Assembly: GCA_965248995.1 (NCBI GenBank)
Contig: CBDFKY010000014.1
Location: forward strand, 124,001 to 188,000
DNA: 64,000 nucleotides
Source: CBDFKY01 sp965248995
GTDB lineage: Bacteria > Pseudomonadota > Alphaproteobacteria > Rickettsiales > UBA998
Direction of reading: 5' to 3'
Under the pieces are notes generated by a model, which made no database searches, was not told the origin of the DNA, and saw only the letters and a program-made list of their open reading frames with translations. The position numbers were made by a program, and so were the translations under genes. Numbering within the stretch: the stretch's first letter is position 1; each line of letters starts with the position of its first letter. This document shows positions 1 through 8,381 of this stretch, in pieces.

Positions 1-1182
1 CTGGCGACCGGCGGCTACGGCCGCGCGTATTTCTCCTGCACCTCCGCGCATACCTGCACCGGCGACGGCGGCGGCATGGCGCTGCGTGCCGGACTGCCGC
101 TGCAGGACATGGAATTCGTGCAGTTCCACCCGACCGGCGTATACGGCGCCGGCTGCCTGATCACCGAAGGGGTGCGCGGCGAAGGCGGTTACCTCGTCAA
201 CTCAGAGGGGGAGCGCTTCATGGAGCGGTACGCCCCTTCCGCCAAGGACCTGGCATCGCGCGACGTGGTCAGCCGTTCGATGACCGTGGAGATCCGCGAA
301 GGACGCGGCGTCGGGAAAAACAAGGACCATATCTACCTGCACCTGGATCATCTGGGCGCGGAAGTGATTCACGAACGCCTGCCCGGCATCGCCGAGACGG
401 CGAAGATTTTCGCAGGCGTCGACGTCACCAAGGAGCCGATTCCCGTACTGCCGACCGTGCATTACAACATGGGCGGCATTCCGACGAACTACCACGGCGA
501 AGTGGTGACCCTGCACGACGGCAACCCGGACGCGGTGGTACCCGGCCTGATGGCGATCGGCGAGGCGGCGTGCGTCTCGGTGCACGGCGCGAACCGGCTG
601 GGTTCCAACTCGCTGCTGGATCTGGTGGTATTCGGACGGGCGGCGGCGCTGCGGGCCAAGGAACTGCTCACTCCCAACATGCCGCGCCGCGCCCCGCGGA
701 AGGAAGCGACCGACGCGGCCCTGGCGCGCTTCGACCGCATCCGCCACGCCGCAGGCACGCGTGCATGCGCCGACATCCGCCGTGAAATGCAGCGCACCAT
801 GCAGGACCACGCGGCGGTGTTCCGTACCGACGAAAGCCTGAGCGAAGGCCGCGCCAAGATAGACGCCACGCTCGCCTCCTACCGTGACGTGAGCGTCAAG
901 GACCGTTCGCTGATCTGGAACTCAGACCTGGTGGAAGCGCTGGAACTGGATAACCTGCTCGGCCAGGCGGCGGTCACCATGCACTGCGCCGAAGACCGCA
1001 AGGAAAGCCGCGGCGCCCACGCGCAGGAAGATTATCCCAACCGCGATGACGAGCATTGGATGAAGCACAGCGTTGCCTGGCTGGACGGGCAGGGACAGGT
1101 CAGCATCGACTACCGGCCCGTGCATCTGTATACGCTGACGGAAGAAGCGCCGTATATTCCGCCGAAGAAGCGGGTGTATTGA
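1..1182 (+). CDS. sdhA: Succinate dehydrogenase flavoprotein subunit (3' part)
   Basis: This is the C-terminal two thirds (393 residues) of the FAD subunit of succinate dehydrogenase (complex II), which oxidises succinate to fumarate at the inner membrane. The frame is open from base 1, so the gene begins outside the window and lacks roughly 200 residues here. Visible family motifs are HPTG, the active-site region ASRDVVSRS with its catalytic arginine, HYNMGG, and HGANRLGSNSLLDLVVFGR near the flavin-binding C-terminal part. The protein ends in a typical PPKKRVY. Its usual partner sdhB is not next to it but starts at 7514, with unrelated genes in between. Confidence 0.97.
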   Translation: MATGGYGRAYFSCTSAHTCTGDGGGMALRAGLPLQDMEFVQFHPTGVYGAGCLITEGVRGEGGYLVNSEGERFMERYAPSAKDLASRDVVSRSMTVEIREGRGVGKNKDHIYLHLDHLGAEVIHERLPGIAETAKIFAGVDVTKEPIPVLPTVHYNMGGIPTNYHGEVVTLHDGNPDAVVPGLMAIGEAACVSVHGANRLGSNSLLDLVVFGRAAALRAKELLTPNMPRRAPRKEATDAALARFDRIRHAAGTRACADIRREMQRTMQDHAAVFRTDESLSEGRAKIDATLASYRDVSVKDRSLIWNSDLVEALELDNLLGQAAVTMHCAEDRKESRGAHAQEDYPNRDDEHWMKHSVAWLDGQGQVSIDYRPVHLYTLTEEAPYIPPKKRVY

Positions 1183-1300
1183 TCACGCGGTATGCTAGTC
1201 CGTTCGTTATGACGGGGCTTTAGTAAAAGCTCGTTGTTTATGGTTCAGGGGATTCCTTGTTTCTTCTAACATCACGTTGCAGAAATTATGCAGCATGAGC

Positions 1301-1328
1301 AAAAAAAAAGCCCATTTAATTAATGGAC
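1301..1328 (-). terminator. Rho-independent terminator of the small minus-strand gene
   Basis: Read on the minus strand, a short stem (CCATT/AATGG around AATTA) is followed by GC and a run of nine T. It lies just downstream of the minus-strand ORF that stops at 1330 and supports that ORF being a real transcription unit. On the plus strand there is no U-tract, so it should not serve sdhA. Confidence 0.6.
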
Positions 1329-1329
1329 T

Positions 1330-1641
1330 CTAGCGATCGGAAAAAAGATTGGTTCCAACGCCTCTGGTTTCAAAACCGGGTTCAGGAAGGGGCCAACGCT
1401 CGGCATAAAGCGGGCTCTGGGAAAACCGGGGATCCCGCTGCTCGTTTGCGATCGCAATTTGAACGTCCAAATGCAGATCTTTGCAGCGTTCAAACAGTTC
1501 ATCAGGATTATCTCCTCGATCCAACTGATCCGAAATTTCTGCCAAACGCACCACGATTCCTGAAGCGCTTTGGACTTCCATGCACCCTGCCAGATTATTG
1601 ACCAACGAAACATAAAGACTGACTGCTTTTGGGGAAGGCAT
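1330..1641 (-). CDS. Hypothetical protein, 103 aa
   Basis: I do not recognise this protein. It is 103 residues, soluble and mostly helical in character, with an acidic central part (DQLDRGDNPDELFERCKD) and a proline-rich tail. The ATG start is preceded by TTTTAGGAAAA, a plausible ribosome binding site about 8 bases upstream, and a hairpin plus T-tract terminator follows the stop. It is transcribed against sdhA as a single-gene unit. Codon use is less GC-rich than sdhA. An overlapping plus-strand frame exists but lacks these signals. Together with the M48 protease and the RTX gene it belongs to the stretch that separates sdhA from sdhB. Confidence 0.6.
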   Translation of the reverse strand: MPSPKAVSLYVSLVNNLAGCMEVQSASGIVVRLAEISDQLDRGDNPDELFERCKDLHLDVQIAIANEQRDPRFSQSPLYAERWPLPEPGFETRGVGTNLFSDR

Positions 1642-1758
1642 GGGAAATTTTCCTAAAACGAATGTTTACTTTACAAGAGAAAAAACGATGCACTAAAACA
1701 GGATATCTAAATCGAGCGTAAAAGTAAATATATTTTAATATTGTCAAGGACTTGTAAA

Positions 1759-2679
1759 ATGAAAAGGCCGTTTTTCGTTTTTAGGAACTCTACTATCTTC
1801 CACCTTCTCCCTTTTGCGCTTACCCTCTTCCTCACCGCCTGCGCCCACCCCACCACCACGCCGATGCAGGTGAGCCCCCAGGAAATCGCCACGGAGGAAG
1901 CCTACCAGAAGGAATTCGTCAAGAACACCTATGCGAACGGCTACGTACACGGAGTAGGCAACCCCACCCCCGCCACGAAACGTCTGCAGGCCGTCGCGCC
2001 GCGCATCACCCGCGCCGCCGTACAGCTATGCGCCGAGCAGCACTGGCGCGCCGACCCTCGAGACTGCGGGTACGACGTCAGCCTGACGCGTCCGCAGCAC
2101 CGTGACCCGAGGGAAAACGTCAACGCCTACGCCGACGGTAAGAGCATTTTCATCACCTCCCCGATGGTGAAATTCACTCGTAACGACAACGAGCTGGCGT
2201 TCATCCTGGCGCATGAGACGTCTCATAACGTGATGCAGCACCTCAAGGGACTGCAGCAGAACAGGGTCGCCGGCATGCTTGCTGGGATGGTGGCGGACGT
2301 CGCCATGGCGAGCGTCGGCGGCAACACCGGCGGCGGATTCATGGAAGCGGGCGGACAGATGGCGGGACAGGCCTATTCCCCGGAATATGAGGCGGAGGCG
2401 GATTATATCGGGCTCTATATCGCGGCGCGGGCGGGGTATGACATCACCGTCGCCCCCGACATGTGGCGGCGCATGTCGCTCGATAATCCGGAGTCGATTT
2501 ACCTGACCACCACGCACCCTTCCAACGCGGCCCGCTTCGTGGCCATGAAGAAGGCGGTCGCCGAAATCGAGCGCAAACAGGCGCTTCACCTGCCGCTGGT
2601 GCCGGAATTCAAGAAGGTGGCCGCCACCCCTGCCTCGCCCGCTCCGGAGGTTGGCCGCGGTCGCACGCACGGCATCTAA
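1759..2679 (+). CDS. M48-family zinc metalloprotease, lipoprotein
   Basis: Predicted periplasmic lipoprotein protease of 306 residues. The ATG at 1759 is chosen over an upstream TTG because AAGGA lies 8 bases before it and the protein then begins with a signal peptide (MKRPFF, hydrophobic core, lipobox LTAC with Cys at about residue 28). The zinc motif HETSH is at about 152-156 and the downstream EYEAEADYIG supplies the third-ligand glutamate typical of M48 (BepA/LoiP-like) peptidases. A glycine-rich loop (GGNTGGGF) follows the helix. Family members act in outer-membrane protein quality control; the substrate here is unknown. A hairpin terminator follows the stop. Confidence 0.87.
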   Translation: MKRPFFVFRNSTIFHLLPFALTLFLTACAHPTTTPMQVSPQEIATEEAYQKEFVKNTYANGYVHGVGNPTPATKRLQAVAPRITRAAVQLCAEQHWRADPRDCGYDVSLTRPQHRDPRENVNAYADGKSIFITSPMVKFTRNDNELAFILAHETSHNVMQHLKGLQQNRVAGMLAGMVADVAMASVGGNTGGGFMEAGGQMAGQAYSPEYEAEADYIGLYIAARAGYDITVAPDMWRRMSLDNPESIYLTTTHPSNAARFVAMKKAVAEIERKQALHLPLVPEFKKVAATPASPAPEVGRGRTHGI

Positions 2680-2687
2680 GGCCTGAA

Positions 2688-2722
2688 GCCGGTCGGCTCG
2701 AAACGAGACCGGCGGATTTTTT
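2688..2722 (+). terminator. Rho-independent terminator after the M48 gene
   Basis: Perfect 7-bp stem GCCGGTC/GACCGGC with a 12-base loop, followed by GGA and six T, starting 9 bases after the stop codon of the M48 gene. The stretch from here to 2910 shows no gene and no repeat. Confidence 0.75.
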
Positions 2723-2910
2723 CTTCGCAACTGCAAGGGGTTTATGGGTCTGGCGCGACATATCAGCGCCAGGATGGTTCCCACGTAAACGTCCTCCATT
2801 TATCCAGATAAACGGCAGAGGTTTACATGCAGGCATTCTGCGAGCGGACATAGGACGATGAGCTATCTGTCGTGCAGCAAAAAACTGACGGCTACGACCC
2901 ATTACCCCGT

Positions 2911-3027
2911 TATAGTGTTTCCGAATAATTTTCGTACGAAAATTTTCGGATAAAAACACTATAAATTATAGGTTTATAGTCATTTTATCCGATTAAAACC
3001 GTATGGTTTTAAATCGGAATGACTATA
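2911..3027. repeat. Composite double-hairpin element, copy 1
   Basis: Two 53-bp hairpins (2911-2963 and 2975-3027) flank the 11-base spacer AATTATAGGTT. The left hairpin has outer arms TATAGTGTTT/AAACACTATA, and the right has TATAGTCATT/AATGACTATA. Each has an inner stem (CCGAA/TTCGG or CCGATT/AATCGG) and an unpaired ATAA or TTAT on the side facing the spacer. The hairpin tips are near-perfect palindromes around CGTACG or CGTATG. Confidence 0.9.
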
Positions 3028-3157
3028 TATAGTGCTTCAATTTTTTAATGACTCACTTTGTGAGCATTAAAAGAATTGATAAAAGCACTATATATCATAT
3101 AGTTATAGTCGTTTTTATCACTTGTAAAATGGGACATTTTCAAGTGAAACGACTATA
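3028..3157. repeat. Composite double-hairpin element, copy 2 (divergent stems)
   Basis: Left hairpin 3028-3092 (65 bp, arms TATAGTGCTT/AAGCACTATA), spacer TATCATATAGT, right hairpin 3104-3157 (54 bp, arms TATAGTCGTTT/AAACGACTATA). The inner stems (CAATT.../...AATTG and CACTTG/CAAGTG) share almost no sequence with copy 1, yet they pair and keep the ATAA/TTAT bulges. It abuts copy 1 directly. Confidence 0.88.
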
Positions 3158-3270
3158 GTGTTTCCGAATAATTTTCGTACGAAAATTTTCGGTTAAAAAC
3201 ACTATAAATTATATGGTTATAGTCATTTTATCCGATTAAAACCGTACGGTTTTTAATCGGAATGACTATA
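3154..3270. repeat. Composite double-hairpin element, copy 3
   Basis: Hairpins 3154-3206 and 3218-3270 with spacer AATTATATGGT. The sequence is close to copy 1. Its first four bases TATA are shared with the end of copy 2, so the units are joined through a common TATA. Confidence 0.9.
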
Positions 3271-3382
3271 GTGTTTCCGAATAATTTTCGTACGAAATTT
3301 TCGGTTAAAAACACTATAAATTATATGGTTATAGTCATTTTATCCGATTAAAACCGTACGGTTTTTAATTGGAATGACTATA
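3267..3382. repeat. Composite double-hairpin element, copy 4
   Basis: Hairpins 3267-3318 (52 bp, one A shorter in the tip) and 3330-3382, spacer AATTATATGGT, again sharing TATA with the preceding unit. It ends 13 bases before the stop codon of the minus-strand RTX gene, so the array also forms that gene's 3' flank and may act as its terminator. Confidence 0.9.
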
Positions 3383-3395
3383 TCTCGCGACCCGT

Positions 3396-6300
3396 CTAAA
3401 AGATAAAATCCGTGTGGGTAAGAACACCCCGGTAATCACCGACGAGCGCCACGTCGAACCCGTTCTGATCGGAGAGGAGATGGGTGAGATGCGCGTCGCC
3501 GTCGTAGGCGAGGCGCAATTCCCCTTTTCCGGTCGGCCCGCCGTCGGTATCCAGGCCGGTAAAATGCAGGCCGGTCAGTACCAGATGGTCCGTGCCATGC
3601 GCGAAATCGGTAATGACGTCGACGCCGTCCGCCACCCTGTTGTAGCTGTCCGAGACGGCCTCGTACACGAACCAGTCCGCACCTGCGCCGCCACTGAGGG
3701 TATCGGCGCCGCGCCCGCCCGTCAGCGTGTCGTTGTCCGTACCGCCGTCGATCACGTCGGCGCCCTGTTCGCCCCGCAGAGCGTCATTACCGTCGCCGCC
3801 GGAGAGGGTATCGTTCCCCGTTCCACCGGCCGCCGTATCGTCGCCCGCGCCCGCCTCGATACTGTCGGCGCCGAGACCGCCGTCGAGACGGTCATCGCCC
3901 CCGCCGCCGAACAGCGCGTCATTTCCCACCCCGCCGACCAGCGTATCGTTCCCGCCGTCGCCGTACAGCCGGTCGTCCTGCTGGCCACCGTCGAGAGAAT
4001 CATCGCCCGCGCCGCCGTACAGCGTATCGTCGAACCCGCCGCCGAGCAGGGTATCGTTCCCTTCCCCGCCGAAAAGCTGATCTTTGCCGCCGTCGCCGCT
4101 TAAACGATCATCACCGCCGTCGCCGAACAGGGTATCGTCCTGATCGCCGCCGCTCAGCGTGTCGTTGCCGGCACCGCCGAACAGCAGGTCGTTGTTGAAC
4201 CCGCCGTCCAGCGAATCATTACCGCCGTCACCGAACAGCACGTCATCGCCCTTGCCGCCGGAAAGCGTATCGTTGCCCTCGCCGCCGGTATAGAACTCAT
4301 GCAGGCTGCCGCCCTGCCAGGAATCATCGCCCGGCGTTCCCAGCTCCACATCGACATGCGGGCGTCCACCGTCGAAGAGGTTCAGCGTGGTCGCGTCGGA
4401 AAAATGGAGGGCGTGGATATTGAAATCCAGAAAATAATCCTTTATTTCAATGGAAGAGTTCTCGCCCACCTTTATTTTCAAATCGAAATCATTTGCGTGC
4501 GCGAACGATATATCTTTCAGATGGATGCCTTCGCCGAATTGAATGTCGCCCGTCGCATTGGCTATGGTATCGTTTCCATCATCCTGATTGATGACAAAGG
4601 TAGTATGATAACCACCTGCCAGCAGGTCATCGTCTTTACCGCCGATCAGCGTATCATTTTCACCGCTGCTGGTAATCGTATCGTTCCCTTCCAACCCTTT
4701 CAAGGTGTAGGCCGTCCCGTCGAGATAAGGAGTAAATAGATTATCATCGCCTGTCGTTCCGGTAAGAACGGAAGGATAAAAATGCGCACTCTGATAACCG
4801 TCAAACAATACGGAAGAGGTTTCGCCGGTAAATATCCTCAAAGCGTCACGCCCTTGATATTCTTCAAACATGAAACGCAGATGGGTCTGATCCACGTTGT
4901 CTTTGAACTGAAGATCAATTCCATATCCCGAAACCGTATCGTTCCCTTCATCGGCACCGATCAATACGGTGATCCCGGCCTGTCCGTACAGGACGTTCAC
5001 GACATCATCACCCCCCAACGGCTCAATCGTATCGCCGTTTACGAGATGGGAATCTGAAGCATAAGGAGCGGTGATACCGTACAGCGTATCGTTTCCGTCC
5101 GTTCCCACAAGATGCAATCCTTTTCGCAAATCAAAGGAGGATCCGTCATCGAACGTCAATTTATCCACTTCAAATCCGGAAAATTGATTTTCCACGACGA
5201 TATCCACCAAAGGTTCGCCGTGAACATAAAGCTTGAGGCCTAACGCATCTTCACGCGCGAATCTCACATCTTCCAACGTGATTCCGCCCGTGATATGCAG
5301 GATGTTATGATGGTCGTAATCATAATCATGAATCGTGTCATGCCCCTGATCCGCGCCGATCACATACGTATCGTCCCCCTCCCCGCCCTTCAGCACATCA
5401 TTCCCGAATCCACCGATCAGCGTATCGTTCCCCGCCCCGCCGATCAGCGTATGGGAACCGCCGCCATGCGCTTCCAGCAGGTCTTTCCCCGCGCCGCCGT
5501 CGAGCATCTGGTTTCCGACTCCCGCATACACACTGTCATCCCCGGCTCCGCCGCGTAAGGTATCATGCCCGCCGCCCGCTCCGATGGTATAGGAACTGTA
5601 GAGCGCGTCGTTCCCCGCGCCCCCGTCCAGCAGGTCGTTCTGGCCGCTATAGACGGTAAGCACGTCATCACCCGCCCCGCCGAACAGGCTGTCGGGCAGC
5701 GCGTCGTAATCCCCGCTGCCGCCGGTGAGCGTGTCGTTGCCGCCGAGGCCGTACATTCGCTCGGAGATGAAATCGTCGCCGGTGATGGAATCGTCGCCCT
5801 CGGTGCCGGTGCGCACCGCGATGTCCTCATCGGCCAGGGTGACGAGGAAGACGTCCGTCGTATGGTTGGTATCGCCCGGAACCAGATGTTCCGCGTCGCT
5901 GGCGAAGGCGATATGATGCCCGTCGGGTGAGAAGGCCGGGTCGAAGGCATAGCCGTTTCCTTCCTCTCCGTTCAAAGCGTTGCTGACGCGGGTGGTCTGG
6001 CCGGTCAGCAGGTCCTTGACGAAAATATCCGAGGTGCCGTTGGTATCGTTCGCCACCAGGTCGCTCGCGTCGCTCCTGAATACCACGGCGTTTCCGTCGG
6101 GGGAAAAGGACGCGTGGTCGCTGCGGCCCGTAGCGGGATGGCCGTCGCTGTCGGACGTGACGCACGTCACGGTTCCGTCCCGCAGATCCTTGACGAAGAG
6201 GTCGTAGGCGTTGTTGGTGTCTCCCGCCACCAGATTATCGGCATCGCTGGTAAACATCACCTTGGTTCCATCGGAGGAAAAAACCGGTTCACCGTAAAAC

Positions 6301-7094
6301 TGTCCGTCTGCCTCCGCCCCGTTCGCATCGGTACTGATGCGGGTCAAGGCCCCTGTGCCCAGATCCTTTACGAACAAATCCACCGCATGGTTTGTATCTC
6401 CCGGTACTAGGGCGCTGTCCGCGCTTACGAAAACCAGTTTCGTACCGTCCGGCGACAACGAGCCGTCGGCACCTCCTGCGTGGCTTTCCTGTCCGGCGCT
6501 GTCCGTATCGATGCGTGTCGTTTCACCCGTAACCAGGTTTTTCAGGAACACGTCGACCACGCCGTTCGTATCGTCCGGCACGAGATTACCGGCGTGGCTG
6601 CTGAACACGACATGGTCCCCGTCACTTGAAAAAGCCTCGTTCGCATAAGCTTCCAGCGGACGATCGGCCTGATGCCCGGCGCTGTCGGTATCCACTCGCA
6701 TGGTTGCGCCGGTGAGGAGATCCTTCACGAACAGATCCCGTATGCCGTTCGTATCCCCTGCCACCAGATCACTCGCATCGCTATGAAACAGCACCTTGGT
6801 ACCGTCCGGCGAAAATACCGCGCCGCCGTCGATCACGGATTCAGTCTGTCCCATCGGATTGACGTAGGTATCATGCGACTGATGGCCGGCGCTGTCGGTA
6901 CTGATACGCCGCAGGCTGCCGTCGCTCACATCCTTGACGAACAGATCGGGTGCGTCGTTGGTATCGTTCGCCACCAGATTTTTGGCGGCGCTGCTGAACA
7001 GCACTTTTGTGCCGTCAGGCGAAAAAACGGGAAAATACGCGCCGTGGTCGCTGTCGACCGCCCGCGCCGTCGGTATCGACCCGTGTCGTCTCAC
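3396..7094 (-). CDS. Large PD40 beta-propeller / RTX calcium-binding repeat protein (main frame)
   Basis: This frame encodes 1232 residues. The N-terminal ~430 residues contain seven PD40/WD40-like repeats (FSPDGTKVLFxSxAxxLVxxDTN, each followed by LFVKDL and a TR(I/V)xTDSAG turn), as in TolB-type propellers. From about residue 435 to the end come many RTX nonapeptides (GGxGNDTLxGG), interrupted by two segments resembling the haemolysin-type calcium-binding-related domain (DQGHDTI..., DDGNDTI...). The C-terminus (GADWFVYE...DVITDFAHGTDHLVL) resembles the serralysin C-terminal fold. By family knowledge, such proteins leave by type I secretion and fold on binding calcium; no secretion genes are in the window. 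The apparent GTG start at 7094 is artificial, because homology runs on upstream in another frame (see 7015-7290). Confidence 0.85.
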   Translation of the reverse strand: MRRHGSIPTARAVDSDHGAYFPVFSPDGTKVLFSSAAKNLVANDTNDAPDLFVKDVSDGSLRRISTDSAGHQSHDTYVNPMGQTESVIDGGAVFSPDGTKVLFHSDASDLVAGDTNGIRDLFVKDLLTGATMRVDTDSAGHQADRPLEAYANEAFSSDGDHVVFSSHAGNLVPDDTNGVVDVFLKNLVTGETTRIDTDSAGQESHAGGADGSLSPDGTKLVFVSADSALVPGDTNHAVDLFVKDLGTGALTRISTDANGAEADGQFYGEPVFSSDGTKVMFTSDADNLVAGDTNNAYDLFVKDLRDGTVTCVTSDSDGHPATGRSDHASFSPDGNAVVFRSDASDLVANDTNGTSDIFVKDLLTGQTTRVSNALNGEEGNGYAFDPAFSPDGHHIAFASDAEHLVPGDTNHTTDVFLVTLADEDIAVRTGTEGDDSITGDDFISERMYGLGGNDTLTGGSGDYDALPDSLFGGAGDDVLTVYSGQNDLLDGGAGNDALYSSYTIGAGGGHDTLRGGAGDDSVYAGVGNQMLDGGAGKDLLEAHGGGSHTLIGGAGNDTLIGGFGNDVLKGGEGDDTYVIGADQGHDTIHDYDYDHHNILHITGGITLEDVRFAREDALGLKLYVHGEPLVDIVVENQFSGFEVDKLTFDDGSSFDLRKGLHLVGTDGNDTLYGITAPYASDSHLVNGDTIEPLGGDDVVNVLYGQAGITVLIGADEGNDTVSGYGIDLQFKDNVDQTHLRFMFEEYQGRDALRIFTGETSSVLFDGYQSAHFYPSVLTGTTGDDNLFTPYLDGTAYTLKGLEGNDTITSSGENDTLIGGKDDDLLAGGYHTTFVINQDDGNDTIANATGDIQFGEGIHLKDISFAHANDFDLKIKVGENSSIEIKDYFLDFNIHALHFSDATTLNLFDGGRPHVDVELGTPGDDSWQGGSLHEFYTGGEGNDTLSGGKGDDVLFGDGGNDSLDGGFNNDLLFGGAGNDTLSGGDQDDTLFGDGGDDRLSGDGGKDQLFGGEGNDTLLGGGFDDTLYGGAGDDSLDGGQQDDRLYGDGGNDTLVGGVGNDALFGGGGDDRLDGGLGADSIEAGAGDDTAAGGTGNDTLSGGDGNDALRGEQGADVIDGGTDNDTLTGGRGADTLSGGAGADWFVYEAVSDSYNRVADGVDVITDFAHGTDHLVLTGLHFTGLDTDGGPTGKGELRLAYDGDAHLTHLLSDQNGFDVALVGDYRGVLTHTDFIF

Positions 7095-7290
7095 CGGTCG
7101 CCAGATTTTTCAGATACAGGTCGGGATAGGGCCTGTCCGACGTCCCGGAGGTGATCAGGTCATTGGCGTAGCTGCTGAACAGTACATGGCTGCCGTCCGG
7201 CGAAAACACCGGGCTGAAGGAATTGCGCCCGGCCTGATCACCTGCGCTGCCGGTGCTGATGCGTTCGATATCGATGACGTTGACGGGCAT
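7015..7290 (-). pseudogene. N-terminal part of the PD40/RTX protein, separated by a frameshift
   Basis: From an ATG at 7290 this frame encodes MPVNVIDIERISTGSAGDQ followed by a first PD40 repeat (SPVFSPDGSHVLFSS...LYLKNLATGETTRVDTDGAG). It then runs out of frame. The next repeat (DSDHGAYFPVFSPDG) continues in the frame of the 3396-7094 gene. The switch lies near 7055-7065, within GCGGGCGGTCGACAGCG on the coding strand; removing one G restores one continuous protein with eight PD40 repeats. It could be a genuine inactivating or phase-variable frameshift, or a sequencing error. Confidence 0.75.
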
Positions 7291-7513
7291 GGCGATCTTT
7301 CGTTTAATGTATATTACCGGCCACAGGACTATCAGCGCGACGGCCCGGACGCCAGTATAATCATACGATATCCGGACCGCCGGAACACAGGTCTGCCGAT
7401 ATTCGCCCTGCATTTCCGGGTAGGAACGCTATTTTCTGGCATTCTGCCTAAGGCGGAGGCATGATAGCGGCAACGCCTGTTCCACCATTCTTTCGCAGGA
7501 ATATCCTAATACC

Positions 7514-8314
7514 ATGGCTGAATTTTCCCTTCCCCAGAATTCCCGTCCCGTCAAGGGCGCCACGTTTGCCGCCGCCGAGGGGGCGAAGCGGGTGCGCAAT
7601 TTCAACATCTACCGCTGGAATCCCGACGACGCCGATGAGGCGGGGGTCCCGAAAAACCCGCGCATCGACCGGTACGAGGTGGATATGGACCGCTGCGGCC
7701 CGATGGTGCTCGACGCGCTGATCCACATCAAGGACGACATCGACGCCAGCCTGACTTTCCGCCGTTCCTGCCGCGAGGGCATCTGCGGTTCCTGTGCCAT
7801 GAACATCGACGGCACCAATACGCTGGCCTGCATCAAGGCGAATGAGGACGTGCGCGGCGACGTCAACATCTATCCCCTGCCCCATATGCCGGTCATCAAG
7901 GACCTGGTGCCCGACCTGTCGCATTTCTACGCGCAGTACGAATCCATCCAGCCGTGGATGCAGGTGGACAGCGCCACCTCCCCGAGCCAAGAGCGGCTGC
8001 AGTCGCCGGAAGACCGCGAAAAGCTGGACGGGCTCTACGAATGCATCCTGTGCGCCTGCTGTTCCACTTCCTGCCCCAGCTACTGGTGGAATTCCGAACG
8101 CTTCCTCGGCCCGGCCATCCTGCTGCAGGCCTACCGCTGGATCAACGACACGCGCGACGAGTTCACCGGCGAGCGGCTCGACGGGCTGGAAGATCCGTTC
8201 AAGCTGTATCGCTGCCACACGATCATGAACTGCGCGAAGACCTGCCCGAAGGGGTTGAACCCCGCCAAGGCCATCGCGGAGATCAAGAAGCTGATGGTAG
8301 AACGCAAGTATTAA
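7514..8314 (+). CDS. sdhB: Succinate dehydrogenase iron-sulfur subunit
   Basis: A 266-residue iron-sulfur subunit of complex II that passes electrons from the SdhA flavin to the membrane quinone. All three cluster motifs are present: CREGICGSCAMNIDG...C for [2Fe-2S], CILCACCSTSCPSYW, and CHTIMNCAKTCPKGLNP for the [4Fe-4S] and [3Fe-4S] clusters. Length is usual for the family. The ATG at 7514 opens MAEFSLPQ, with AGGAATATCCTAATACC upstream. In most alphaproteobacteria sdhB directly follows sdhA; here 6.3 kb of unrelated DNA lies between, so sdhB probably has its own promoter in 7291-7513. Confidence 0.97.
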   Translation: MAEFSLPQNSRPVKGATFAAAEGAKRVRNFNIYRWNPDDADEAGVPKNPRIDRYEVDMDRCGPMVLDALIHIKDDIDASLTFRRSCREGICGSCAMNIDGTNTLACIKANEDVRGDVNIYPLPHMPVIKDLVPDLSHFYAQYESIQPWMQVDSATSPSQERLQSPEDREKLDGLYECILCACCSTSCPSYWWNSERFLGPAILLQAYRWINDTRDEFTGERLDGLEDPFKLYRCHTIMNCAKTCPKGLNPAKAIAEIKKLMVERKY

Positions 8315-8330
8315 CGATCTTAACTAGTGT

Positions 8331-8359
8331 TTGCCTAAAGTAAAGAACTTTGCTATACT
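8331..8359 (+). promoter_or_regulatory. Sigma70-type promoter of the HExxH-protein gene
   Basis: TTGCCT (8331-8336) and TATACT (8354-8359) are separated by exactly 17 bases, close to the sigma70 consensus. The expected transcript start near 8366 gives a very short leader before the ATG at 8382. Confidence 0.6.
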
Positions 8360-8381
8360 GTAGATCCAAACGGGATGTACC

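Noticed and set aside
2911..3382. CRISPR-like array of regular repeats
   Set aside because: The repeats are self-complementary 53-bp hairpins, the 'spacers' are a conserved 11-nt sequence, and no cas gene is nearby.
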